A stretch of DNA of 50,989 bases from Ramlibacter sp. (lineage in GTDB: Bacteria > Pseudomonadota > Gammaproteobacteria > Burkholderiales > Burkholderiaceae_C), in NCBI RefSeq assembly GCF_013697775.1, contig NZ_JACCWG010000360.1, forward strand, positions 1 to 50,989, written 5' to 3'. Both the position numbers and the translations under genes were made by a program. Under the pieces are notes generated by a model, which did not search any database, was not told where the DNA came from, and saw only the letters and a list, made by a program, of their open reading frames with translations. Below, one piece after another: positions 33,484-40,819 of this stretch (its first letter is position 1; the number at the start of each line of letters is the position of its first letter).

Positions 33484-34289
33484 GCCGCCTCCACCGCCGC
33501 CTGGCGCGTGTACAGGAAATCGATCACAGCCTTGCGGCAGCGCAGGTAGGCCGCGCTTTCGGCCAGCGCCACGCGGCTGCGCGGGCGCGGCAGGTCCACC
33601 GCCAGGATGTCGCCGATGGTGGCGGCCGGCCCGTTGGTCATCATCACGATGCGGTCGGACAGCAGAACGGCCTCGTCCACGTCGTGCGTGACCATCACCA
33701 CGGTGTTGCGCGTCTTGGCCACGATCTGCAGCAGCTCGTCCTGCAGCCGGGCGCGGGTCAGCGCGTCCAGCGCGCCGAAGGGCTCGTCCATCAGCAGCAC
33801 CTTGGGCTCCATCGACAGCGCGCGGGCGATGCCCACCCGCTGCTTCATGCCGCCGGAGATCTCGCCGGGCCGCTTGGCCGCGGCGGGCGTCAGGCCGACC
33901 AGGGCCAGCGCCGCGTCGGTGCGGGCCTTCAGCTGCGCCTTGGTCTCGGTGGCACCGAACACGCGCTCCACGGCCAGGTGCACGTTCTCGAAGCAGGTGA
34001 ACCAGGGCAGCAGCGAATGGTTCTGGAACACCACGCCGCGGTCGGGCCCCGGGCCGGCGATCTCGCGGTTGGCGCACAGCAGGCTGCCGCGCGTGGGCCG
34101 CGTGAGCCCGGCGATCAGGTTCAGCAAGGTGGACTTGCCGCAGCCCGAATGGCCGATCAGCGCCACGAACTCGCCCTTGGCGACCGTGAGGTTGATGTCG
34201 CGCAGCGCGGGGAAGGCGCCCTTGGGCGTGGCGAAGGTCTGTTCGACGTCCATGACGTCGATGTACCTGGCGTCGGAAGAAGTGCTCAT
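33480..34289 (-). CDS. nrtD: Nitrate/nitrite ABC transporter ATP-binding protein
   Basis: 269 residues: Walker A LIGHSGCGKSTLLN, Q-loop GVVFQNHSLLPW, signature EISGGMKQRVGIARAL, Walker B VLLMDEPFGALDAL and the switch His in VTHDVDE. NrtD/SsuB-type ATPase; it lacks the binding-protein fusion of cyanobacterial NrtC. The stop overlaps the nirB start and the nrtB gene ends 14 bases upstream. Confidence 0.93.
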   Translation of the reverse strand: MSTSSDARYIDVMDVEQTFATPKGAFPALRDINLTVAKGEFVALIGHSGCGKSTLLNLIAGLTRPTRGSLLCANREIAGPGPDRGVVFQNHSLLPWFTCFENVHLAVERVFGATETKAQLKARTDAALALVGLTPAAAKRPGEISGGMKQRVGIARALSMEPKVLLMDEPFGALDALTRARLQDELLQIVAKTRNTVVMVTHDVDEAVLLSDRIVMMTNGPAATIGDILAVDLPRPRSRVALAESAAYLRCRKAVIDFLYTRQAAVEAA

Positions 34290-34303
34290 GGTGTGTTCGC
34301 TCC

Positions 34304-35191
34304 TCAGGACTTCACGTCGTCGTAGGTGCAGGCGCTGGCGATGCGCACCAGCGCGTACTCCAGCAGCAGGCCGACCATGCCGATGGTGAAGATCGCCACG
34401 ATGATGTTCTTCACGTTCAGGTTGTTCCACTCGTCCCACACCCAGAAGCCGATGCCGACGCCGCCGGTCAGCATCTCGGCCGCCACGATCACCAGCCAGG
34501 CGGTGCCCACGGCCAGGCGCACGCCGGTGAGCGTGTAGGGCAGCACGGCGGGCAGCAGGATGCGGGTGACGATCTTCCACTCGGACAGATTGAGCACGCG
34601 CGCCACGTTCATGTAGTCGCTGGGCACGCGCTGCACGCCGACGGCGGTGTTGATGACCATCGGCCAGATCGAGCAGATGAAGATGGTCCAGATGGCCGCC
34701 GGGTTGGCGCCCTTGAACACCATCAGCCCGATCGGCAGCCAGGCCAGCGGGGACACCGGGCGCAGCAGGCTGATCAGCGGGTTGAACATGCGCGACAGGA
34801 ACGTGAAGCGCCCGATCAAAAAGCCCAGCGGAATGCCGACCGCCGCCGCCAGGCCGAAGCCAACGGCCACGCGCTGCAGCGACATCAGCACGTTCCAGCC
34901 GATGCCCTGGTCGTTGGGACCCTTGCGGTAGAACGGGTCGCCGAACACGGTGATCGCCTGCTTGAACGTGTCGGCCGGCGAGGGGAAGGTGCTGCCGCTG
35001 CCCAGCGACACCAGCGCCCACACGCCGACCAGCAGCCCGAGGCCGAGGATCGGCGGCAGCACGCGCAGCCACAGCGCGCGCCAGTCGAACGGCGGCCTGC
35101 GGACTTTGACTTTCTCCCTCGCCCCGCCCTCTCCCGCGTGCGGGAGAGGGAGTGAAGAAGACTGCGGCGAATGGAACACGGCACTGACCAT
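34304..35191 (-). CDS. nrtB: Nitrate/nitrite ABC transporter permease
   Basis: 295 residues, BPD-type membrane component with about six hydrophobic segments (LRVLPPILGLGLLVGVWALV near 45; AVGFGLAAAVGIPLGFLIG; AIWTIFICSIWPMVINTAVG; LAVGTAWLVIVAAEMLTGG; IIVAIFTIGMVGLLLEYALV). The EAA-like loop is RVLNLSEWKIVTRILLPAVL. ATG 35191 chosen because GAGGAG lies six bases upstream; 35209 and 35197 are alternatives. Residues about 14-22 (LPLPHAGEGG) are encoded by an inserted palindromic repeat in the cytoplasmic N-tail. Confidence 0.92.
   Translation of the reverse strand: MVSAVFHSPQSSSLPLPHAGEGGAREKVKVRRPPFDWRALWLRVLPPILGLGLLVGVWALVSLGSGSTFPSPADTFKQAITVFGDPFYRKGPNDQGIGWNVLMSLQRVAVGFGLAAAVGIPLGFLIGRFTFLSRMFNPLISLLRPVSPLAWLPIGLMVFKGANPAAIWTIFICSIWPMVINTAVGVQRVPSDYMNVARVLNLSEWKIVTRILLPAVLPYTLTGVRLAVGTAWLVIVAAEMLTGGVGIGFWVWDEWNNLNVKNIIVAIFTIGMVGLLLEYALVRIASACTYDDVKS
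35127..35150. repeat. Palindromic repeat inserted in frame in nrtB
   Basis: Perfect 10-bp arms CCCTCTCCCG (35127-35136) and CGGGAGAGGG (35141-35150) with loop CGTG. The core resembles a dispersed palindrome widespread in proteobacterial genomes that translates to LPLPHAGEG or LPLAGEGA. Confidence 0.85.
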
Positions 35192-35201
35192 CGTCATCTC
35201 C

Positions 35202-36422
35202 TCAGGCATGCACCTTGAAACCGTCGGCGTACTTCTTCGGGTCCTTCGGGTCCCACACCACGCCGTCGATCAGCTTGGCGCTGCGCATGACGTCCTTGGG
35301 CAGCGGCGTCTTGGTCGCGGCGGCCGCGTCCTTGTAGATGTCGACGTGGTTGATCTGCTTGGCGATCGCCAGGTAATCCGGGTGTTCCTTGATCAGGTTC
35401 CAGCGCTTGTGCTGCGTGAGGAACCACATGCCGTCGGACAGGAACGGGAAGGTCGCCTGGCCGTCGTTGTAGAACTTCATGTGATTGGGGTCGTCCCAGG
35501 TCTTGCCCAGGCCGTTCTGGTAGCGGCCCAGGATGCGCTGGTTGATGGCGTCCACGCCGGTGTTGACGTAGCTCTTGTCGGCCACCGTCTCGGCCATCTT
35601 CATCTTGTTCTGCAGGCCGGCGTCGATCCACTTGCCCGCTTCCAGGATGGCGGACACCACCGCGCGGCAGGTGTTGGGGTACTTCTTCGCGAACTCCGCC
35701 GTGGTGCCCAGCGCTTTTTCCGGGTGGTCGCGCCAGATGTCCTGCGTGGTCACCGCGGTGACGCCGATGCCGTCCATGATGGCGCGGTGGCCCCAGGGCT
35801 CGCCCACGCAGAAGCCGTCCATGTTGCCCACCCGCATGTTGGCCACCATCTGCGGCGGCGGCACGGTGATGGCCTTCACGTCCTTCATCGGATTGATGCC
35901 GTAGGCCGCCAGCCAGTAGTACAGCCACATGGCGTGGGTGCCGGTGGGGAAGGTCTGCGCGAATGTGTAGTCGCGCTTCTCGGCGGCCATGGCCTTGGCC
36001 AGCGAGGCGCCGTCCACCGCGCCCTTGTCGGCCAGCTTCTTCGACAGCGTGATCGCCTGGCCGTTGTTGTTCAGGCTCATCAGCACGGCCATGTCCTTCT
36101 TCGGGCCGGCCGTGCCCATGTGCACGCCGTACACCAGGCCGTACAGCACGTGCGCCATGTCCAGCTCGCCGTTGACCAGCTTGTCGCGCACGCCGGCCCA
36201 GCTGGCCTCCTTGCTCGGCACGATCTTCACGCCGTACTTCTTGTCCAGGCCCAGCACCGAGGCCATCACCACGCTGGCGCAGTCGGTCAGCGGGATGAAG
36301 CCGATCTTCACCTCCTCCTTTTCCGGCTTGTCGGAGCCGGCGGCGTACACCGCGCTGCGCAGCGCGGGGGTCAGGCCCGCGGCGGCGGCGGTGGCGGCTT
36401 GCAGCACGGTGCGGCGGGTCAT
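35202..36422 (-). CDS. nrtA: Nitrate/nitrite ABC transporter substrate-binding protein
   Basis: 406 residues from the ATG at 36422, which has TGGAG six bases upstream; an upstream ATG at 36449 is less likely. Tat signal TRRTVLQAATAAAAGL. NrtA family: VKIGFIPLTDCASVVMASVL, GELDMAHVLYGLVYGVHMG, FAQTFPTGTHAMWLYYWLAA, VGNMDGFCVGEPWGHRAI. Binds nitrate in the periplasm for NrtB/NrtD. First structural gene of the operon, preceded by the ANTAR leader. Confidence 0.95.
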   Translation of the reverse strand: MTRRTVLQAATAAAAGLTPALRSAVYAAGSDKPEKEEVKIGFIPLTDCASVVMASVLGLDKKYGVKIVPSKEASWAGVRDKLVNGELDMAHVLYGLVYGVHMGTAGPKKDMAVLMSLNNNGQAITLSKKLADKGAVDGASLAKAMAAEKRDYTFAQTFPTGTHAMWLYYWLAAYGINPMKDVKAITVPPPQMVANMRVGNMDGFCVGEPWGHRAIMDGIGVTAVTTQDIWRDHPEKALGTTAEFAKKYPNTCRAVVSAILEAGKWIDAGLQNKMKMAETVADKSYVNTGVDAINQRILGRYQNGLGKTWDDPNHMKFYNDGQATFPFLSDGMWFLTQHKRWNLIKEHPDYLAIAKQINHVDIYKDAAAATKTPLPKDVMRSAKLIDGVVWDPKDPKKYADGFKVHA

Positions 36423-36478
36423 GGGAATCTCCAGGGGCTTGGGCGTCATCGCGTCGGGGCTCCACAAAACAGGAAAGC

Positions 36479-36529
36479 AAAAACAAAAAGGCGTCCGCAC
36501 GAACACACCAGGTGTTGTGGGGACGCCTT
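36479..36529 (-). terminator. Leader intrinsic terminator controlled by antitermination
   Basis: Minus strand: stem AAGGCGTCC (36529-36521) with GGACGCCTT (36496-36488), extended inside by CACAACAC/GTGTT-C-GTG, then TTTTTGTTTTT. It lies in the nrtA 5' leader 57 bases before the start codon, so it would stop transcription of the whole operon unless overridden. Confidence 0.9.
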
Positions 36530-36541
36530 CGTCCGGAGCCG

Positions 36542-36590
36542 CACATGCATCGCCGTTGACGCGCATGCGGCCGAAAAACCATCGTTGGTT
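36542..36590 (-). promoter_or_regulatory. Tandem ANTAR-binding RNA hairpins (P1, P2)
   Basis: Minus-strand leader RNA. P1: stem AACC/GGUU with hexaloop AACGAU (loop 36586-36581). P2: ten-position stem CAUGCGCGUC/GAUGCAUGUG with one mismatch and hexaloop AACGGC (loop 36557-36552). Both loops have A at position 1 and G at position 4, the ANTAR recognition rule, and they sit between the promoter and the leader terminator. Confidence 0.85.
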
Positions 36591-36603
36591 ACGCAGGAAA
36601 TTC

Positions 36604-36619
36604 AGCAACAAGCGTGCCA
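36604..36619 (-). promoter_or_regulatory. Sigma-54 promoter of the nitrate-assimilation operon
   Basis: Minus strand TGGCACGCTTGTTGCT: -24 TGGCAC and -12 TTGCT with the exact 5-base spacing, a full consensus match. The predicted start is near 36593, immediately before hairpin P1. Implies NtrC-type nitrogen control; its enhancer sites would fall in or beyond the ANTAR gene and I did not identify them. Confidence 0.92.
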
Positions 36620-36707
36620 GCACTTGGCGGCATGTTTCCGGGCTTCAGCGGCGCCGGCGCACCCGTTTTGTGCAGTGCGTCATGCACGCGCACCCAAGGC
36701 GGTGCGG

Positions 36708-37340
36708 TCAGCCCAGGAGATCGGCCACGTCCAGGATGCGCTGCGCCACGTCGGCCAGCCGCAGGCCGCGGTCCATTGCCGTCTTGCGCAGCTTTTCGTA
36801 GGCCTGCGGTTCGGTCAGGCCCTGGCGCTGCATCAAGAGGCCCTTGGCGCGCTCGATGGTCTTGCGCTCGCGCAGTTCCGACTTCGCATCGGCCAGTTCG
36901 CGCCGTAGCGCCTGCTCATGCTGGAAGCGCGCCATCGCCACGTCCAGGATGGGGCGGATGCGCTCGGGCGCGAGGCCCGCCACGATGTATGCCGTGACGC
37001 CGGCAGCCACCGCGTCCTTCACGTGCGTTGTGTCGCCATCGTTGGTGAACAGCACGATCGGACGCCGTTCGTCGCGCGTGGCCATCACCACGTGCTCCAG
37101 CGTGTCGCGCGCGCCGCTCTCCGCGTCCACGATGATCATGTCGGGCTGCAGCTGCGCCAGCCGGTCGGGCAGGAACGGGTCGGTCGGCAGCACGGCGATC
37201 ACGTTGTAGCCGTTTTCCAGCAGGCCGATGCGCAGCGCGCGCGACCGCTCGGCCAGGTCCATTGCTTCGGTGTCCGAGGCGTCGGGGGACAGCGAGTCCG
37301 GCGCGATCACGACCAGCCGCAGGGCATGCGAAGGTGTCAT
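36708..37340 (-). CDS. nasT: ANTAR-domain response regulator/antiterminator (NasT-like)
   Basis: 210 residues. N-terminal receiver-like domain (RLVVIAPDSLS, MIIVDAESGARDTLE, PIVLFTND), then the ANTAR helical bundle at about 150-208 (RRELADAKSELRERKTIERA, KGLLMQRQGLTEPQAYEKLR, LADVAQRILDVADLL). ANTAR proteins bind paired hexaloop hairpins and prevent termination; such hairpins and a terminator occur directly downstream. No separate NasS is seen in the window, so the nitrate signal source is open. ATG 37340 chosen to match family N-termini. Confidence 0.92.
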   Translation of the reverse strand: MTPSHALRLVVIAPDSLSPDASDTEAMDLAERSRALRIGLLENGYNVIAVLPTDPFLPDRLAQLQPDMIIVDAESGARDTLEHVVMATRDERRPIVLFTNDGDTTHVKDAVAAGVTAYIVAGLAPERIRPILDVAMARFQHEQALRRELADAKSELRERKTIERAKGLLMQRQGLTEPQAYEKLRKTAMDRGLRLADVAQRILDVADLLG

Positions 37341-37414
37341 TGCCGGATCACGCTGCAAAAAGCGCGCCACCGGCACCGTTCGCTGCCCCAAACACCGTGC
37401 GTGCCATCAACATC

Positions 37415-37439
37415 GTTCGGGCTGAGCCTGTCGAAGCCC
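37415..37439 (+). repeat. Half-copy of the palindromic repeat found in trmJ
   Basis: GTTCGGGCTGAGCCTGTCGA... matches the left arm at 17076-17099; no complementary right arm follows. It sits in the nasT/tsaD divergent intergenic region (37341-37491). Confidence 0.85.
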
Positions 37440-37491
37440 CGTGCCTTGCCGTCGAACCGTGGCCTGGAGGCGCTTCCCCTACACTCGCCCG

Positions 37492-38538
37492 ATGCGCATC
37501 CTGGGCATCGAAACCTCCTGCGATGAAACCGGCGTGGCGCTGGTGGAAACCGCCGACGGCAGCGCCGGCGCGCTGCCGGTGCTGCGCGCGCACGCGCTGC
37601 ACAGCCAGATCGAAATGCACCAGGCCTACGGCGGCGTGGTGCCCGAACTCGCCAGCCGCGACCACATCCGCCGCGTGCTGCCGTTGGCGCACACGGTGCT
37701 CACCGAAGCCGGCTGTGCGCTGCAAGACGTGGACCTGGTCGCCTACACGCGCGGGCCCGGCCTGGCCGGCGCGCTGCTGGTCGGCGCCGGCATCGCCTGC
37801 GCGCTGGGCGCCGCGCTGGACAAGCCGGTGCTGGGCGTGCACCACCTGGAAGGGCACCTGCTGTCGCCTTTCCTGAGCGCCGACCCGCCGCAGTTTCCCT
37901 TCGTGGCGCTGCTGGTGTCGGGCGGCCACACGCAGCTGATGCAGGTGGAAGAGGTCGGCCGCTACGAACTGCTGGGCGAAACCATCGACGACGCCGCTGG
38001 TGAGGCCTTCGACAAGTCGGCCAAATTGATGGGCCTGGGCTATCCGGGCGGCCCCGCGCTGGCGGGCCTGGCGCAGCACGGCAACGCGCACGCCTTCAAG
38101 CTGCCGCGCCCGCTGCTGCACAGCGGCAACCTGGACTTCTCGTTCGCAGGTCTGAAGACGGCGGTGCTGACGCAGGCCACCAAACTCGGCCCCGACCTGC
38201 AGGACCGCAAGGCCGACCTGGCCGCCAGCACGCAGGCGGCCATCGTTGAAGTGCTGGTGAAGAAATCGCTGATGGCGCTGCAGCGCACCGGGCTGAACCG
38301 GCTGGTAGTCGCCGGCGGCGTCGGCGCCAACCGCCAGCTGCGCGCGCAGCTGGACGCCGCCTGCGCCGAACGCGGCGTGCGCGTGCACTACCCAGAGCTG
38401 CACCTGTGCACCGACAACGGCGCCATGATCGCCATGGCGGCGGCCATGCGCGTGGATGCCGGCATCGCGCTGCCGAACAGGGACTACGCGTTCGACGTCA
38501 AGCCGAGGTGGCCGCTGGGGGCGGCTGCGGAAGCCTGA
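37492..38538 (+). CDS. tsaD: tRNA N6-threonylcarbamoyladenosine transferase component TsaD
   Basis: 348 residues, the expected length. [20 protein letters not shown] at the start, [20 protein letters not shown], the metal-binding [23 protein letters not shown], the nucleotide site [19 protein letters not shown] and a late [12 protein letters not shown]. Installs t6A37 on ANN-decoding tRNAs together with TsaB, TsaC and TsaE. ATG 37492 chosen by family start. Confidence 0.97.
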   Translation: MRILGIETSCDETGVALVETADGSAGALPVLRAHALHSQIEMHQAYGGVVPELASRDHIRRVLPLAHTVLTEAGCALQDVDLVAYTRGPGLAGALLVGAGIACALGAALDKPVLGVHHLEGHLLSPFLSADPPQFPFVALLVSGGHTQLMQVEEVGRYELLGETIDDAAGEAFDKSAKLMGLGYPGGPALAGLAQHGNAHAFKLPRPLLHSGNLDFSFAGLKTAVLTQATKLGPDLQDRKADLAASTQAAIVEVLVKKSLMALQRTGLNRLVVAGGVGANRQLRAQLDAACAERGVRVHYPELHLCTDNGAMIAMAAAMRVDAGIALPNRDYAFDVKPRWPLGAAAEA

Positions 38539-38556
38539 CAGGGGCGTGGAGGAGAG

Positions 38557-38973
38557 ATGCGGCGAGAAGACAGGGTGATCCGGCCACGCCGCGAAGAGGC
38601 GCAGGCCTCGTCCTCCAAAGCCCGTCCCTTCGCGCGCGTCTTGCCGCTGGTGATCGGCTACTACGGGCTGATGGCGTGGGCAGTTCGGGCCGGGCTGCTG
38701 CCCGGGTGGGTGCTGCCGGCATCGCTGGCGCTGAACCTGCTGACATTCCTCGCCTATGCGGTGGACAAGAGCGCCGCCGTGCGCGGGCGCTGGCGCACCA
38801 AGGAAGACACGCTTCATGCCTTGAGCCTTGCCGGCGGCTGGGCCGGCGCAGGGCTCGCGCAGCAGTTGCTGCGCCACAAGTCCAGCAAGCAGTCGTTCCG
38901 CACCGCCTACTGGCTCACGCTTGCGGCGCATTGCGCGGTCTTGGGCGCGCTGCTCTGGGTGCGCCGCGGCTGA
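38557..38973 (+). CDS. DUF1294 small membrane protein
   Basis: 138 residues. Polar basic N-terminus (about 25 residues), then hydrophobic segments VLPLVIGYYGLMAWAVRAGL, VLPASLALNLLTFLAYAVDK and a C-terminal WLTLAAHCAVLGALLWV. The AYAVDKSAA...WRTKEDTLHALSLAGGW pattern, with Asp-Lys after a helix, and LLRHKSSKQSFR are DUF1294 hallmarks. Function unknown. Some homologues carry an N-terminal cold-shock domain; this one does not. Probably co-transcribed with tsaD. Confidence 0.88.
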   Translation: MRREDRVIRPRREEAQASSSKARPFARVLPLVIGYYGLMAWAVRAGLLPGWVLPASLALNLLTFLAYAVDKSAAVRGRWRTKEDTLHALSLAGGWAGAGLAQQLLRHKSSKQSFRTAYWLTLAAHCAVLGALLWVRRG

Positions 38974-38982
38974 GGCCCAAAG

Positions 38983-39008
38983 AAAACGCCCTCCGGAGAG
39001 GGCGTTTT
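38983..39008. terminator. Bidirectional intrinsic terminator between DUF1294 gene and hsp20
   Basis: Perfect 11-bp stem AAAACGCCCTC/GAGGGCGTTTT with loop CGGA. A-run and T-run on opposite sides make it work in both directions for the two convergent genes. Confidence 0.92.
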
Positions 39009-39024
39009 CGATCGGAAATCCTGC

Positions 39025-39405
39025 TTACTTGACTTCGATCTGCCGCGCGCTGGACACGGGCTTCTTCTTGCCCAGCACCAGCGTCAGCACGCCGTGTTCC
39101 AGCTTGGCGCTGGTGGCTTCGGCGTCGATGTCTTCCGGCAGCTCGTAGGCGGCCTTGAAGGCGCGCTTGGCGTCGGCCTTGGTGGCGATGCGGACCACGG
39201 TGCCTTCGACGTCGATGGCCAGGTCTTCACGCGGCACGCCGGGCAGGTCCAGCGTGACGGTCCAGGACTGCTCGTCCTGCTCGAACTTCAGGCCGCTCCA
39301 GGACGCAGGCGTGAAGGTGTCGTTGATGAAACGCTCGAACGAGCGGTCGGTGCCGCGGGTGGCGGGAACGTAGGCGCGGGTGCGCACGGCGGGGGCGAAA
39401 TACAT
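39025..39405 (-). CDS. Small heat-shock protein Hsp20
   Basis: 126 residues; ATG 39405 with AAGGAGA upstream. Alpha-crystallin domain: SWTVTLDLPGVPREDLAIDV, the variable beta loop, then AYELPEDIDAEATSAKLEHG and VLTLVLGKKKP with the conserved hydrophobic strand before the tail. ATP-independent chaperone that holds unfolded proteins. No clear sigma-32 promoter was found in the 136 bp upstream. Confidence 0.9.
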   Translation of the reverse strand: MYFAPAVRTRAYVPATRGTDRSFERFINDTFTPASWSGLKFEQDEQSWTVTLDLPGVPREDLAIDVEGTVVRIATKADAKRAFKAAYELPEDIDAEATSAKLEHGVLTLVLGKKKPVSSARQIEVK

Positions 39406-39541
39406 GTGGATCTCCTTGGCGTCAAAAGCGATGCGGCTGGCACGAATGCGTACCACCCACCTCGTAAACTTCGCAGCTCTCGGCGAGCGCCGCATGGACC
39501 ACAGGTGCGCGCATCGCCGTGTTTTTCAAGGAAAAAATCAG

Positions 39542-40810
39542 ATGAAAAATTCCCGGCGCCGGCTCTTGAAAGCGGCCGCGGCAACGCTATCTGCTCCCGC
39601 CCTCGCGTGGGCGCAGGCACCCGCGGCGCCGGTGAAACTGGCAATGGTCGAAGGCCTGTCGGGCGGCAACGCCAACGGCGGCGAGGCGGTGTTCCGCAAC
39701 CTGGTGTGGGCCGTGGAGCGCGTCAACCAGCGCGGCGGCGTGAAAACGCGCCAGGGCGCACGGCCGCTGCAGCTGGATCGCTACGACAGCAAGGGCCAGG
39801 TGGAGGAGGCGCTGTCGGCGCTGCGCTCGGCCATTGACGACGGCGCGCGCGTCATCCTGCAGGGCAATTCGTCCTCGGTCGCGGCGGCGCTGATCGACGC
39901 GATCGACAAGCACAACGAACGCGAGCCACAGCGCCGCGTGGTGTTCCTCAACTACTCCGCGGTGGATCCGATCCTCACCAACGAGAAATGCAGCTTCTGG
40001 CATTTCCGCTTCGACGCGCATGCCGACATGCGCATGGCGGCGCTGATGGCGGTGATGCGCGAGGACAAGGCGCTGAAGTCCGCCTACCTGTTCGGCCAGG
40101 ACTACAGCTTCGGCCAGGCGGTGCTGCGCGAGGCCAGGCGCCAGCTCACCGCGCAGCGGCCCGACGTGCGCATCGTGGGCGAGGAGCTGCATCCGCTGCT
40201 GCGCATCAAGGACTTCGCGCCCTATGCCGCCAAGATCAAGGCGAGCGGCGCGCAGGCGGTGGTCACCGGCAACTTCAGCAACGACCTCACGCTGCTGGTG
40301 AAGGCCGCGCGCGAAATCGGCTACGACGGCAAGTTCTACACCTTCTACGGCAACGCGCTGGGCGCGCCGGCCGCCATCGGCGAAGGCGGCGTGGGCCGCG
40401 TGATCGCGGTGGCCGACTGGCTGCCCAACGTGCCCACGCGCGAGAGCGAAGCCTTCTACCAGGCCTTCCGCCAGCGCTTTCCGAATCCGGCCGACGACTA
40501 CGTGCACATGCGCATGCACCTGATGGTCGAGGCGCTGGCGCAGGCGATCGACAAGGCCGGCAGCACCGACGCGGTGGCGCTCGCGAATGCCCTGGAAGGC
40601 GCGCGCGTCGGCCTGGGCGGCCAGGGCGGTGCGATGCGCGCCGCCGACCACCAGTTCCAGCAGCCGCTGGTAGTGGGCGTGATGGACAAGCAGGGCGCGC
40701 CCGGGGTGAAATTCGACGTGGAAGGCTCGGGCTACGGTTTCAGGGTCATCAAGGCGCTGTCCCCCGCGCAGGCGGAGATGTCCACCAGCTGCAGGATGGT
40801 GCGGCCGTAG
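39542..40810 (+). CDS. Branched-chain-amino-acid-type ABC substrate-binding protein
   Basis: 422 residues. Tat-like signal RRRLLKAAAATLSAPALAWA. Type I periplasmic binding fold: VKLAMVEGLSGGNANGGEAV, AIDDGARVILQGNSSSVAAA, FRFDAHADMRMAALMAVM, YLFGQDYSFGQAVLREA, KASGAQAVVTGNFSNDLTLL. No permease or ATPase genes lie nearby, so it is an orphan binding protein, common in Burkholderiales. Substrate unknown. Confidence 0.88.
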   Translation: MKNSRRRLLKAAAATLSAPALAWAQAPAAPVKLAMVEGLSGGNANGGEAVFRNLVWAVERVNQRGGVKTRQGARPLQLDRYDSKGQVEEALSALRSAIDDGARVILQGNSSSVAAALIDAIDKHNEREPQRRVVFLNYSAVDPILTNEKCSFWHFRFDAHADMRMAALMAVMREDKALKSAYLFGQDYSFGQAVLREARRQLTAQRPDVRIVGEELHPLLRIKDFAPYAAKIKASGAQAVVTGNFSNDLTLLVKAAREIGYDGKFYTFYGNALGAPAAIGEGGVGRVIAVADWLPNVPTRESEAFYQAFRQRFPNPADDYVHMRMHLMVEALAQAIDKAGSTDAVALANALEGARVGLGGQGGAMRAADHQFQQPLVVGVMDKQGAPGVKFDVEGSGYGFRVIKALSPAQAEMSTSCRMVRP

Positions 40811-40819
40811 CGCGCTGCT

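Noticed and set aside
31186-33549. 787-codon open frame antisense to nirB
   Set aside because: Composition is typical of the antisense of GC-rich coding DNA; nirB has full domain support on the other strand.
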